NCBI GenBank assembly: GCA_024138015.1
Contig: JAMXBB010000008.1
Span: 2,627,115-2,691,114, forward strand
From: Lumnitzera littorea
Taxonomy: Eukaryota; Streptophyta; Magnoliopsida; Myrtales; Combretaceae
Direction of reading: 5' to 3'
Length of the DNA: 64,000 bases
Shown: positions 1 through 10,431 of the stretch, one piece after another
How the letters are laid out: every line of letters begins with the position of its first letter
How positions within the stretch are numbered: the stretch's first letter is position 1
Position numbers and translations under genes: made by a program
The notes under the pieces: generated by a model
What the model saw: the letters and a program-made list of their open reading frames with translations, nothing else
The model's database searches: none
What the model was told of the DNA's origin: nothing

Positions 1-505
1 GTATATATCCTATATATATATATACCACGTGTAATGTGTAATTATGTTTCTAACATATCTTTTATTTTTAAAATATATTTCTTATTTATTTTTATGAATT
101 CAATACGTATTATATATAATTATGTAATTTCGGGTTAATTTATAGGTATAATTATTTTATATATTAGGTATACTCATAAAAATACGTATATACTCATATA
201 GTATATTATACTATATTATTTCATTTTATAGCTTAATTAGTTTAACTCTAAGTCATCATCATATTTCGAGCTAGATTTTAAGGGATCCAATCAATTTTGT
301 ACTATATTAAGTAATTATACTTCTAGGGAAAAAAATTGGGATTTTATGTCATTATTTTCGAAATTTAACTTTATTGGATCACTTCAATTAACTTTTTTAT
401 CTTAGTCATAAAGTTTAGGTTCAATTGGATAACTTTTCCTTGAAAGGCCTTAAATCTAGGTTTGGTTACCCTAAACGCAATTTCAGGAGCTCAAAAATAT
501 TATAT
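1..505 (-). repeat. Ty3/gypsy-type LTR fragment, inverted copy of 6841-7340
   Basis: This AT-rich segment reads as the reverse complement of 6841-7340 with scattered substitutions and small gaps. Matching landmarks include the 'aggagctc' near 486, the 'tagatttagg'-like block near 460, and the 'cctatatata' at the window edge. The matching copy begins with TGTGAGCTCC, which looks like an LTR start. This one continues beyond the left edge of the window. No gene is seen in it. Confidence 0.6.
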
Positions 506-564
506 AAAAACAAAACAAAAGCAATCTTTTAGATTTTCTTTTTTTAATCATTTTGCTAAGCACC

Positions 565-1335
565 ATAAGGAAGGTAACTCGGATGTAGTTTGGCCACCTA
601 CTCGACAATTCTATCTCTTCATTTAACGAGCTTACTTGTCATTTCAGTTCGCACTTCCAAGCTAGTAAGCCCCCATCGAAGGACACATCATCCTTGTATT
701 TGATTTGATATGATAGAAGGAAGGGGAAACCCTTCATGAATTTGTTGCTTGGTTTAATAACGCCGTGGTTGAGATCCCTTAGTTGGATAAAGGAGTTTCT
801 GTTCGTGTTGCCCAACTCAGCATAAGGCCATCTAGAAACTTCTTCTACTCTATTTACAAGAGCAAGTCAAAGACCTTAGCTAAATTCTAGCAGAAAGCCA
901 AGAAGTAGATAAACCAAGAGGATAATATCTACATTAGGTGTGAAGCCAACCTATAGAGGTTGGGAGGGAAGAAGGAGAAGGATAAGGGGTCTATAAAGGA
1001 TCACTTCAGTAGTAAGGTGCCCAGCCACCTTAATAGGTGAAACCCCAAGAATACAAAGTGCCTACTACATATTCCAACTTATTCACAACTTATGCCCCTT
1101 AACCAACCTTTTTCGTTAAGTCTACAAGGAGTTCCATGGGAGGGGTTTGCTTTAGAAGCCTACCAAAATGAAGGGTAACCTTAGCCATAGAAACTCAAAA
1201 AAATATTGCAAATTCCATGAATACTACGATGACACTACAAACGAGTGCTTTTAGCTGAAGAATGCCATAGAAAACACCATCCAAAGAGGCTACTTCAAAG
1301 AATACTTAAGGGCATCATGTCGAGGGTGATGGAAC
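565..1335 (+). pseudogene. Ty3/gypsy retrotransposon gag remnant
   Basis: Translated in pieces, the + strand gives typical plant gypsy gag segments. Near 570-650 is an 'SSFNELTCHFSSHF' stretch, like the S.F.EL...F...F block of the gag domain. Near 735-790 is 'GETLHEFVAWFNNAVVEI', like the E.L.E(Y/F)V.RFN block. Near 1200-1320 is a C-x2-H-type segment (KYCKFHEYYDDTTNECF, then LKNAIENTIQRGY). The segments lie in different frames and several in-frame stops separate them, including one right after NECF. Gag would form the capsid-like particle of the element. It lies on the opposite strand to the integrase remnant at 3650-4850, so the two come from different insertions. Confidence 0.7.
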
Positions 1336-1499
1336 TTAGTGACAATGAAAACACTATCAAGCAACCAATGGAGTTTTTAGTAGTGTACTGTTCATATGGT
1401 GCCCTAAATTCAAGGGCCATGCTACCATCTTAGAAGTTGCATAGTTCGAGACACAATAATGCTTTCATTATAAATGTTCTAACTTAACACACAATTTAC

Positions 1500-1970
1500 T
1501 AGATGTTCTATAAGAATAAAATATAAATACATGTATATATAGAAATATTATAGGGCATCTCCCTATTTTCACATGACCATTAGAACCGTAGAGAATCGAA
1601 ATTCCCTACCAAACAGTTAAATGGGTAGTAAAAGAAATTCTAATAGCTTCTTCCATAATAATCTATATTCATAGCCTAGCATAAATTTCCTCTGTTGGGC
1701 CTGCGGAAACTCTCATTCACTTAAGATTCTATCCCATCCAATGCTTTAACTTTAATAACCTACAAAAAACTATAAGGGAGTGAGCTAAAGAACCACAGGC
1801 TTAATAAAGGGTATAAGGTAAAAAGCATATACAACCTGAACAAAACAAATAAGTTATCAGTCATTTATTACGTGCAATGCATGACAAGCAATGTGCCATT
1901 TGCAAGCATTATCTGGTTCATTATGAAGTTAAAGAAATTACATCCACTTTAACCACAAAGTAGAATGTTA
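1500..1970 (-). repeat. Diverged gypsy LTR fragment
   Basis: The block at 1570-1610 (agaaccgtagagaatcga, then ccctacc) recurs at 9420-9450 and 62008-62035. The following stretch (gtgagctaaagaac, then ttatca, then tgcaatgcatg) parallels 10855-11030 in the full LTR. I read it as a piece of the same LTR superfamily in the same orientation. No gene is present. Confidence 0.5.
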
Positions 1971-1974
1971 ACTT

Positions 1975-2589
1975 GTCATTGTATCACATATCAGGACACA
2001 TGGTATGACACGTGTTAAGGATGCTGACCTAGCGCTATGGAACCATGTCAACTCGCGATCAGTTGCTAATTGGTGCCACATGTCAGCAACAGACATGTGG
2101 CCTAATGACACACTGATACGTGGCAGGTGAACTTTTGAAAATAAAAGATACTTTATGCCTGTAGCCAAATTCAAACCTAAGATTTTTAAGTAATATGCAA
2201 TATTAAGTTAGAGTGTATTACCATCAAGCCGTTGACTTGCACTTTATCCATATATGCAATCAAACTGCATATATGGACCAAGTCGACCTAGGCTAAATTT
2301 AAATATGAGTCCAAACCCAATATCCCTCTTCTCTTCTTATTATTTAAGGCCCTTAAAAAATATTAAGGCTAAATGAAAAAAATCCTATTTAAACTATCTA
2401 AAATTTTTATTTTTTTATTTTTTCTTCTGTTTTTTTTTTATTTTCTATTTTTCTGTATTTTTCCTAAATTTTCTACTTTTATGATTTTTTTTAATTTTGA
2501 ATTTCTTTTTGTGATTTTTCCTAAATTAGGATCATTTACCCTATTCTAAAAATTCTAAAATTACAGAGGACAAAAATAAAGTGTCTACA
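1975..2589 (-). mobile_element. 3' LTR fragment of a Tat/Ogre-type gypsy element
   Basis: On the minus strand the sequence starting at 2589 reads TGTAGACACTTTATTTTTGT, the familiar start of plant Tat/Ogre-type LTRs. It is preceded (plus 2590-2603) by the purine-rich AAAGAAGAGCAGC, a plausible polypurine tract. The minus-strand integrase of such an element lies just to the right at 3650-4850, so this is best read as its 3' LTR. The far end is not defined and may be truncated near 1975. A homologous LTR start occurs at 32553. Confidence 0.6.
2075..2101. repeat. Perfect 10-bp inverted repeat with 7-base loop
   Basis: GCCACATGTC (2075-2084) and GACATGTGGC (2092-2101) are exact reverse complements separated by agcaaca. 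Nearby are a CACGTG core (about 2010) and tacgtggc (about 2117), which resemble G-box/ABRE elements. The site lies within the proposed LTR and could be part of its U3 promoter region. Confidence 0.7.
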
Positions 2590-3640
2590 GCTGCTCTTCT
2601 TTACAATAAAGTTAGAGTAAAACTTTATCACAAAAATAAAAGGAGACACTATTTTTGCCTTAAGTAGAATTGCCTTAGAAAGCACTACAATTAGCTAGTT
2701 GTCTTAGGTTCCGAGATACAAAAGAAACTAAAAAAAGGTAATGCCCTTATGGTTTGACAAGAATACTAAAATAATTTGACAACCTGGTCGTACCCCTATG
2801 AGCTGATTAACCTAGGCGAATGGACAAAGCGCTCCTTGAGCTAGCTAAGCCCTTAGATGAGAAATTGAACCCTAGTAATGCCCTATTAAGCTAACTAACC
2901 TAGGTGAATGGGCAAAGCGCTCCTTGAACTAGCTAAGACTCTAATTTAAAACCTAGTCATGCTCTTTTGAGCTAACTAACCTAAGCAAAAGCGTCTACGG
3001 TAGACTAGCAACATGTAAAACCAATATGCTAACATTGTATAGAAGTACTTACTTGGTTTTGTTAATAGCACCCAAATTGTCAAACCTTTCTTTAGAAAGT
3101 CCTATCAACTCATTGTTCAAAATGGATTCATCTCTAATTTCCTGTTATCAACCCAACCAATCTTGACATGGAGTACTTAAGGCTTCAATGGCCCTTTTGA
3201 GAAGTCACGAAAATCAAACCAATGTAGAAGGCCATCCAATGTTTCTACTCATCAATGAATTATCTTTTAGATTCCTTGAACCCAATCCTTTATCCTTGGC
3301 CGGTAATTACTTGTCGTGAGGTGTTTGCTTATTTGGATTTTGTGTTACCCTAAAAAATAAACAATAAATCTCCCCATCAAAGAGGACCAACCCATAATAA
3401 AGTATTTAAAAGAGTTATGTTAATTATCAATGTTCTATAACTCACTTTCATCTCTTCTCATGTTTTAGTGCATGGGTCTTATTTAAACAAAGAAAAAGAA
3501 ATGGGACTTTTTGGTAGAGCAGGAAAAGTGATGGAGGTGATTCCAATGCCGACAACTGCTAAGGATACCGACTTTACTTGTAGAAGATGAAAATTAAACC
3601 ATAATAATAATTAAGATTATTGGCATTTTTGTGTTCTGAG
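2590..3640 (-). mobile_element. 3' non-coding region of the Tat-type element, with tandem repeat
   Basis: Between the proposed 3' LTR and the integrase C-terminus I see no coding signal. It contains about two and a half copies of a repeat whose core is acctaggcgaatgg followed by gcgctccttga. Copies begin at 2810, 2898 and about 2979, giving periods of 88 and 81 bases. Confidence 0.5.
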
Positions 3641-3649
3641 TAAGAATTT

Positions 3650-4850
3650 CCATTGATTTTCATAGGTAGTACAATTTTATTGCATCAGCATTTATAGGGT
3701 CTCTCAACTTTGGACCATCCATCTGTGATAAAATTAAAACCCCTCCTAGTAACACTTACTTCACAATATAAGGACCTCCATAATTGGGAATATGTACATT
3801 AGGGAGAGCTTTTCTCAACACTATATCACCTTCTTTGAAGTTCCAAGGCTATACCCTTTTGTTAAATGCTCAAGCCATCCTTTGTTGATAGCATTGATTG
3901 TAGTGCAAGGCTATCAATCTTTTCTCATTAATCAAACTCAACTACTCAATGCGATTCTTTACCTAATTGGCCTCATTCAATTGAGTTTCTAATAGCACTC
4001 TAAGAGACAAGATTTCAACTTCCATTGGTAATATCACTTCCATGCCATATACTAAAGGGTAAGGCATTACCCCGATTAATGTTTTAATAAAAGCTCGATA
4101 GGCCATGAGCACAAATGGCAACATCTCATGTCAATCCTTATATATGATAGCCATTTTTTCAATTATTCTTTTGAGATTTTTGTTGGCTATTTCTACAACT
4201 TTATTCATCTAAGGTTGATAAGGGGTAAAGTTCTTGTAATGATCCTGAATTGTTGGCACAATTTTGACATAAGCTTATTATTGAGATTCGTGCCATTGTA
4301 GGTGATGATCATTTCTAGAGCTCCATATCGAGCCAACATATTCCTCTTGATGAACTTGACCACTACCCCTTTAGCAACACTTAAATAGGATGAAGGCTTA
4401 ACCCACTAACTAAAGTAATCGATGGCGACTAGTATGAAGCGATAACCGTTGGATGCCTTTAGAGTAATTGGGCCAATGATGTCTATACCCCACATTGAAA
4501 ATAGCCATAGCAAGAGAGTGTGTGTAATTTTTGAGGTGAAGTATTTATCTTGTTCGCATAAACTTGGCTCAAGTAATAATGCTGACATGTTTGATATAGT
4601 CGCCTTCCATGGTTGACCAATAGTATTCCAACTTCATGATATTCTTGACAAGCATGTAACCATTCATGTGAGAGCTACGTACTTCTTCGTATACTTCCTT
4701 TATCAAAACCTTTGCCTCTTTGTTATCTATACACCATAGAAGTGTGCCGTCAAATGATTATCGGTACAAGGTAGACTTACTTATTAAGAATTGAGTATCC
4801 AATTTCCTAATCATCTTTCTGTCCTTTTTCTCAACTTCAATGAGGTATGT
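3650..4850 (-). pseudogene. Ty3/gypsy integrase remnant (Tat/Ogre/Athila type)
   Basis: Reading the minus strand from about 4850 down gives the HHCC-like zone (SHMNGYMLVKNIMKLEYYW). Next comes the integrase core start at 4406-4588 (FSMWGIDIIGPI, then ASNGYRFILVAIDYFS), which holds the first catalytic Asp of the DDE core. Near 4030-4140 is the late block with 'YRAFIKT' and 'YPLVYGMEVILPMEVEI'. These blocks are in the usual integrase order. Stops and frame changes break the frame throughout. The enzyme would insert the element's cDNA into the host genome. RNase H lies immediately upstream on the same strand and the 3' LTR downstream. Confidence 0.8.
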
Positions 4851-4889
4851 ACCTTATTGTAGGAACATCTTAATGTCATGGTACCAAGG

Positions 4890-5270
4890 CCTTTCGTCAT
4901 GTGTATCTTCAATTGCTAAGAAAGAAACAAGTTTTTCTTCAACTTCAATTATGAGCAATTGAATTTTGACTTCGCCGAATATTTGGATAATGGATGCCAG
5001 AGTGTCTAATGCATCAACAAATAGATTCTAAGTCCTCGGTACATGAGTGAACATGATTTCTTCAAATTTCTCCCTTAATTTAGTTAAGTACTAGTGATAA
5101 GGTACCAGTTTAGATCCTTCATTTTATATTCTCCCCAAGCTTAGCTAATGATGAGTGAAGAATCTCCATATACTTCTAACTCTTGAATGTCCTTATCCAT
5201 TGCACCAATGATTGCTTTCCTTATATATTCATTTTTACCCTTTTGTATTTTGTACATTACTTCCTCAGGA
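4890..5270 (-). pseudogene. Ty3/gypsy RNase H remnant
   Basis: Minus-strand pieces read 'LEVYGDSSLIISQAWGEY', then 'LVPYHQYL', then 'FEEIMFTHVPR' and 'ALDTLASI' in order. This is the RNase H arrangement of Tat/Athila-type gypsy elements: the GDS block holds a catalytic Asp and the D-A-L-A-like end holds the last one. Several frameshifts are present. It leads directly into the integrase remnant, matching RT-RNase H-integrase order. The reverse transcriptase is not seen; the element seems cut off at about 5285. Confidence 0.75.
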
Positions 5271-5284
5271 AATACCCTTTTTGT

Positions 5285-5740
5285 CTTTTCCTTTTTGGGC
5301 AAGTTACCCTAACTTATAAGTATAAATACCCCTGTACTTATAGTTATGGAGAATTGGATTGAACATTAATACACTTGAGTATTTTTCCTTCCTTCCTTGC
5401 GTAATCATTACCCGTTTACTTTCAACTTCACTCTTATCTTAACCCTTGAGCAAGGCTAAGTAGCAAGTAACCTCATTAGACCAATTCATGCATCATATCG
5501 AATTATACTATGAGTCCTCGAAAGTTTCATTGGTGCGTCATATCCATTGGAGTTGTTCATGGGTTTTGCTTACTTTTTCATTCACATTCGTCTTTTTTCA
5601 CTCCATTCCCCATTATTCCTTTCAAGCTTTCTACAAGCTTGGACCCATCCCACCACCAACCTTGTCTATTCTTAGTTACGATTTGCAACAAATAGGCTTC
5701 CCACCTAAATATTTTCCTTTAGATGGGAGGCCAACATAGA
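5285..5740 (+). mobile_element. LTR-like fragment with TATA box
   Basis: The TATAAATA at 5321-5328 is followed by a short leader (cccctgtact, then ttgaacattaatacacttg, then ttccttccttcctt). This is the usual look of a plant gypsy LTR U3/R junction. A T/C-rich stretch follows. No gene is supported, and the element boundaries are not visible. Confidence 0.4.
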
Positions 5741-6145
5741 AACATTGGGGACAATGTTAGGACTGTGGGCCCAACGTAGGGATATTGTGCCTAATGTCCC
5801 CACATTGGCCTCTAGCAACGTCCCCTCTCCTTTTGCTTATAAATATGAGTTGCACCACAATGTTGACCACATTCCTTCTAGTATTCTCTGTACTTCATTT
5901 TCCAAATTTAGTGGAATTTTTAGCCCCTCCAGTCTTCACTCTCTAAACTCTTGTCTTTATCTACATACATTTAACAATGCAAAGACATGGAAGTGGAAAT
6001 CCCCGTAACAATTTGCCGAGAATTAATAAATATGACAATTCATGAATCTTCAATTAAGTGATTCCCAGTCAGGGGTACACACATTTTTTTTAATACCATC
6101 AGATAACCAATCTTGGGGTATTCTCCTTTTACCATTCCTTTTGCT

Positions 6146-6838
6146 ATGCATGCTAATCTAGTTAGGGATGTTCCTCCACCCGTAATGCAATGGCCATCTT
6201 CAATGGCTAGTGAGAATGCACATGACTATGAAGATTTCGATGAGGTATGTGTCCTTTAGATTGTCTTCCATTAGTGAAAGTAATTTATGTCTTTAGTTAG
6301 TGTATATATTGATTGTGAAATAATTAACCGAACATATTGTAATTATATTTGTATCATTGTAACTAGGAAGATTATACAGAAGACCCCTCATAGAGCCATC
6401 TACATTTGCATGGGGGATTGTTAAGCAATAATGATTCTACCATGGCCGAAGGGTCATCCTGAAGATGGATGAGGTAGACAAGTGATGTCTGGAATTATTT
6501 TGTCATTATAGCCAAAGAAGATGCTGCTAGGTGTATGACATGCAACAAACCTTTATTCGAAAAGTCTAAGTCAAGAACAAGTTACCTTATGCAACATTTA
6601 AAGATGCATTAGAAGAAAAACAAACCACTAGTTAGAGTTCTAAATGCTTGATCGATAGGAACTTCGTCAACTATCGAGGAAAGCGACACATTGTTTGTAT
6701 TCAATTAGGAGGAGGCACGAGAAACTCTTATTCAAATGATGGTAATTGTCGATATATCGTTTCATGCGACGGGCCATTAAGGCTTTCGAGAATGGGCATT
6801 GGGCTCATTGTAGCTAGAATATAAGCATGTAGGCAGTA
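6146..6838 (+). pseudogene. hAT-type transposase, broken N-terminal part with BED zinc finger
   Basis: A possible first exon (6146-6244) runs from ATG to a GTATGT donor. After an acceptor AG at 6365-6366 the same phase continues. At 6481-6609 it reads 'SDVWNYFVIIAKEDAARCM' and on to a histidine-terminated finger with C-x2-C (CMTC) and H-x4-H (HLKMH), the BED zinc-finger pattern. Further on (about 6720-6835) come 'MMVIVDISFH', 'GFREWALGSL' and 'LEYKHVGS', which match the segment following the BED domain in hAT transposases. In-frame stops occur near 6391, 6460, 6475 and 6610, so it is dead. The catalytic half is missing: an LTR begins at 6841, right where the homology stops. Confidence 0.75.
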
Positions 6839-6840
6839 AA

Positions 6841-9091
6841 TGTGAGCTCCTAAAATTATGTTTAGGACAATTAAGCCTAGATTTAGGGCCATCAGGAAAA
6901 AGTTACCCGATTAAATCCAAACTTTACAATTAAGGTAGAAAAGTTAGTCGAAGCAACTTTATGAAGTTAGATTAAATAGCGATCCAAAATCCCAATTTTA
7001 CCCCTAGAAGTACGATTACTTAATATAGTATTAAATTGTTTGGAACCCTTAAAATCAAGCTATGAATATAACGAGAACTTAGAGATAAGCTAATTAAGCT
7101 ATAAAATGACATAATATAGCATAATTTACCATATGGTTATATATGTATTTTTATGAGAATACTCGGTATTAATAATAATTATACCCATAAATTAACACTA
7201 AATTACTTAATTATATCTATTATGTGTTGAATGCATAAAAATAATTAAGAAATATATCTTAAAAATAAAAGATAAGTTAGAAACATAATTATATGAGTAT
7301 AGTTATATACTACATGTGATATATACATAGGATATATACTCGTACATTCATAAAACGACTAATATTAACATAATATATATAATAATAATATTTAACCAAA
7401 ATATCTACAAAAGGTTATCTAAATGGCTTAAAAACTTTTGGAAAATTGCTGGACATGCTGGAAACCACCATGGCAACATTATTTGAAGTTTGCATGATGA
7501 ATCAAAAGACAATTGAGGTAAATTAGACACCTCCTACTTAAGAATTTCAATAAGATAAGTGGGAAAAAATATCCTACAAATTATGGCAACCTCCAACCAA
7601 TTGAAACCAATATATATAGGGTTCCTCATGCTACTTTAGACTCTTTAAGAACCAAATTACTTAAGAACAAACTTGGAAAAAATTATATAAAAATAGAAAG
7701 AAAAATAAAGCAATCACAGAGTTTAACTAGTTTCTAGGGCAACCCTTGACCTGCTATTGAACCACTCCACCACCATAGAGGACCCCCAGCATCTGGCTCT
7801 TTCGACAAACCCTTACCACCCTACGACCATCAAAGTACCTAATAACACAAAGGTTAAATTTATACCCTATTTTTCAATAATTTTTTAAAAATAGCAAGTT
7901 CACCCAGAAAATTATAGAAAAAAGTATAGTTATGTTATTTCATACATGCTTTCATTTGATATTTTTATTTTTTTAAAATTTTGAATATTTAACATACTTA
8001 CTTAAGAAAGTCACTATTCATCCAAATTTTGAATTTCAAAATAAATGTATCAAATGATGTTGTTTTTAGTTCAAAATTTTTGTATAGGATGTACATGATA
8101 TATAAATAATTGCTATGTATCCCAATTTTTTATTTGAGTATTTTTAATATTTATTGTGTTTTTCAACTTAAAACTAGCTCAAAATTAGTGTGAAAATGTG
8201 AAATAAATTGGTTTTATGAAATTAAATGGTGAAATTGACCTATATTGATTTCTAATGAAGCCTAATGATATTAGGATAGGTTGAAAATAATTTTGTGCAA
8301 AAAGAATCATATTTAGGTAATTAAGTATAATTTAAGGGTAAAATCGTAATTTTGAATATATAGGCGATAAATCAAAAACCTAAAACCAAGTGATGATTGA
8401 ATTCCCCATATTTTTAGAAGTCTATAAAAATTTTTGGAGAATTATTTGATAACCTCAGCTAATTACTATGAATTTACATAGTAAAATGACTTAATTTACA
8501 AATCGAGACATATTTTTAGTAATAATAGGTTAAAATATGATAAAAATTTGAATAAAAATTATCTATATGTGTATTGGTTAGATTTGATAAAAAGTATATT
8601 TTTAATATATTTAATAATATTTAAATAACCTGGATATGTTATAGGTATATTAGGATTAAATAACACCCCTATTATAGAGATATATTGACACATTAGGCAA
8701 AATATAGTTTAATAACACAAAATATGTATAACATAATAATATTTATTTAGATACGTATAACTATGTTAAAAACTCAAACTATTTGTCAAAAGTCATCTCT
8801 AGAAATAGAACCTATAATACGTGTTGTTAAGTTTATACGAACCCAGCGATACTATTTTTACTAAAATCGAACAATCTTAGGTAATATAACTTATAAGTCT
8901 ATAATATTACTAGAATGTATGTATTACGATTACCCTATCGGAATTGAAACGTGATTTAACCAATTAAAAATATTTTCTAATACAACTAAAACAATACATT
9001 ATACGTAATAGTATAATTATATATATTATTAATAATTAATAACTTAACTCGATATGTATATAATAAAAACTATATATTATTATCATAATAT

Positions 9092-9123
<32 letters not shown>

Positions 9124-9190
9124 ACCGTTTAAGATAAAATCCTAATGTTTTTGTAACTATTATGAAAACTAAATTTGGGTTTTGTATATA
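6841..9190 (+). mobile_element. LTR fragment with TATA box, inserted in the hAT remnant
   Basis: It starts TGTGAGCTCC at 6841, abutting the hAT remnant. The first 500 bases are inverted-repeat partners of 1-505. TATATATA at 7611-7618 is followed by an R-like leader. The placement of a ccaccacc block about 170 bases later resembles the long LTR at 28916-31994. The right limit is uncertain, because sequence from about 9250 onward resembles LTRs of the opposite orientation. No coding sequence is seen. Confidence 0.45.
9096..9123. repeat. (AT)n microsatellite
   Basis: An uninterrupted AT dinucleotide run of about 28 bases within an already AT-rich stretch. Confidence 0.9.
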
Positions 9191-9249
9191 TAGGATCCCT
9201 TAGTGGTCAGATCGTTGACAACCTATATAAGGACTCTAAGGGGGACCTA

Positions 9250-10380
9250 ATAGTATTGCTTAAAATTTTCATATCACGTGTGTACTCATGATAAGAAAAT
9301 CGCCTTGTAAACTAGAGATTACAAAACTCTAAATAGTTAATCACTAGGGTCTTCAATTTTAGTTCATTAACCCATTGTATAATATAAATAACTGTGGATA
9401 TTCATTATTCCACAATTCCTCAGAACCATAGAGAATCGGTATCCCCTACCAAAATAGTGAAATGAGATAAATAATTCCAGAAAATTCTAAACTTATTAAA
9501 GATACTAAACTTATTAAAGATACTAAACTTAATTGAGATATTAGTCATTTTCTAGAGCATTCCGAATTAACTACACAAGCTTTTCATCATACTTATTCAA
9601 TGATAGCACTCTTCACTCGATTCTTATCCCTGTCCCAACTATTAATTAACCTGCAAGGAAAATAATTATCGGGGTGTAAGTTTACGCTTAGTGAGATAAA
9701 TACCCTCATCAATACTGCATGACAGAAAGTTATTAGATGTATAAACATATAAATGCATGAACAATCAGTATGCTAAACAACGCATGTAGTAGCCTAGGAG
9801 TTGTATACAACTCAGAATTATGCCTCCTATAGTCGAGGTTTGGAGATAATTAACTGATCCAAACCAAAATCTAAGTTCTAACCCTTGGGTTTTATTTCAT
9901 TTGCACTATTGTACTTAAGCCAAAACAAAACTCTCTCTCTCTATATATATATACTTTATTCACTGAATAACAAATCATATTTTCAAAATCTCAAGTCTAG
10001 CGGTATGGTGGCCTCTACAATCCACAAATACACACCCTAAATAGAAGCCATAAGATACAGCCCCTTGTCGACAGTTCGTGTCTCCTGGCGCTCAATAAGC
10101 CCATCAGCTTAGAATAGAAATTCAATAAAAATGATAGCGTAGCTAGTGCCCAATCCTGTAAAAGGCCCTCCTCCTGTGAGTCCCTTTCCATCTTCTACGT
10201 GAAGCGACAATCAATGTTATCCGAATGCAATTATAGGGAATGCATGATTCATTTAATTTCTTAATCATATAAGTGATTAATCCAATTTTTCATGGTGATT
10301 AGATAATTTCATTCCATACAATCACACGTATAAATTATCACAAACAATTTCCATTGTTATATGATCAACAAACCATAGTA
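9250..10380 (-). mobile_element. Gypsy LTR fragment, minus orientation
   Basis: This segment aligns by eye with 61835-63050. Shared landmarks are ttgcttaaaattttcat, actcatgata, the gagaatcggtatcccctacc block (9431 and 62017) and the following 'agtgagataaa'/'caatgag' block. It contains a short tandem repeat near 9490-9530 (ttaaagatactaaac repeated). It ends near 10380, where the leader and primer-binding site of the next element begin. No gene is present. Confidence 0.5.
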
Positions 10381-10410
10381 TTCATTTCGAAGCGAGTTCA
10401 TTAGAACTTT

Positions 10411-10422
10411 GCTCTGATACCA
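10411..10422 (-). other. Primer-binding site, tRNA-iMet type
   Basis: The minus strand reads TGGTATCAGAGC, the classic plant LTR-retrotransposon primer site complementary to initiator tRNA-Met. It lies 9 bases beyond the LTR edge at 10432. A mutated copy sits in the same relation to the second LTR at 17765-17776. Confidence 0.8.
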
Positions 10423-10431
10423 ATTTAGAAC

